42,074 nt of DNA from Sulfurimonas crateris (GTDB taxonomy: Bacteria > Campylobacterota > Campylobacteria > Campylobacterales > Sulfurimonadaceae), in NCBI GenBank assembly GCA_945870785.1, contig CAMBTK010000009.1:1-42074 (forward strand), written 5' to 3'. A program made the position numbers and the translations under genes. Below are positions 41,863 to 42,074 of the stretch, one piece after another. The notes under the pieces are model-generated. The model had not been told where the DNA came from and did not search any database. It saw nothing but the letters and a program-made list of their open reading frames with translations. Each line of letters opens with the position of its first letter. The stretch's first letter is position 1.

Positions 41863-42074
41863 CACTGCTCCAGCTGTCTTGTTGCAATGTTATGTTTTTT
41901 GATTAGCTCATCAATTCTAATGTTTGCTCTGCTTATCTCCTCTATTGGCTCAACCATCAAATCATCCGCCATTTTATAGTACTCACGAGCATCTGCGTAC
42001 TCTCCCTGTGCCTCTTTTACTACTCCTAAATTATAAAAAGCTACATAACTTTTTTTGTTTGTTGAGTCTATGAG
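41862..42074 (-). CDS. C-terminal end of a TPR-like protein (partial)
   Basis: An open frame of 70 codons runs from the right edge to a TGA at 41862-41864. It is too short to be listed as a full gene, but its position, coupled to the lipoprotein by TGATG, makes it real. The visible part reads like one helical repeat of tetratricopeptide type (AFYNLGVVKEAQGEYADAR, then YYKMADDLM) followed by a charged helix (RIDELIKKHN). The start and the main domains lie outside the window, so no function is given. Confidence 0.7.
   Translation of the reverse strand, partial: LIDSTNKKSYVAFYNLGVVKEAQGEYADAREYYKMADDLMVEPIEEISRANIRIDELIKKHNIATRQLEQ

Noticed and set aside
1-42074. Mobile elements, CRISPR arrays, phage or genomic islands
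   Set aside because: No transposase, integrase, terminal repeats, regular spacer pattern or change in base composition was seen; the gene order is the conserved core order of the phylum.

Overview
The window is an AT-rich, densely packed stretch of chromosome from a member of the Campylobacterota (formerly Epsilonproteobacteria), most likely a free-living Sulfurimonas-type organism. This rests on gene content and order. fliY-fliM-fliA-(small membrane protein)-flhG-flhF-folK-aroQ-amidohydrolase-sppA, rimP-rbfA-infB-ylxR-thrB-tsaB-lpxC-M23, bamA-tyrA, and folB-HsrA/CosR regulator-ferredoxin-ppx all match gene strings I recall from Campylobacter jejuni. The regulator's DNA-binding half is almost the HsrA/CosR sequence I remember from Helicobacter. 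There is no phage, insertion sequence, CRISPR array, tRNA or rRNA, and no gene-free gap above about 210 bases.

Layout. Bases 1-206 lie downstream of mnmA and hold no gene; they can fold into a long 6S-like rod, a candidate small RNA. Bases 207-8117 (minus strand) run from aroQ and folK through the flagellar regulators flhF, flhG, fliA and the switch genes fliM and fliY to a LOG-family hydrolase and mnmA. Bases 8211-10306 (plus) hold an aminofutalosine-deaminase-type amidohydrolase and sppA. Bases 10309-26045 (minus) form a long co-directional run: nadA-nadC, flhB, a degenerate DHH protein, an M23 peptidase, lpxC, tsaB-like, thrB, ylxR, infB, rbfA, rimP, ribD, ubiE, xseA, an FmdE-like protein, an unknown protein and ogt. 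Many of these genes overlap by 1-17 bases, which suggests translational coupling.

Bases 26163-31113 (plus) carry plsY, folB, an HsrA/CosR-type response regulator, a histidine kinase, a ferredoxin and a Ppx/GppA phosphatase. bamA (minus) and tyrA (plus) are divergent. Bases 34395-40750 (minus) are a complete Bat-type operon, transcribed moxR, DUF58, small membrane protein, batA, fused batB-batC, batD. The window ends with an LPP20-like lipoprotein and the tail of a repeat protein (minus).

Most of the window is core metabolism, envelope and flagellar machinery. I did not find a clear undescribed system. The best leads are: the HsrA/CosR homologue keeps an intact phosphorylation site and has its own histidine kinase next door, although this family is known as an atypical orphan in Helicobacter and Campylobacter; the 6S-like structured element at the left edge; and a DHH-family protein that has lost its DHH motif in frame. 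Eight genes start with GTG or TTG, as decided from the reading frame and ribosome binding sites.
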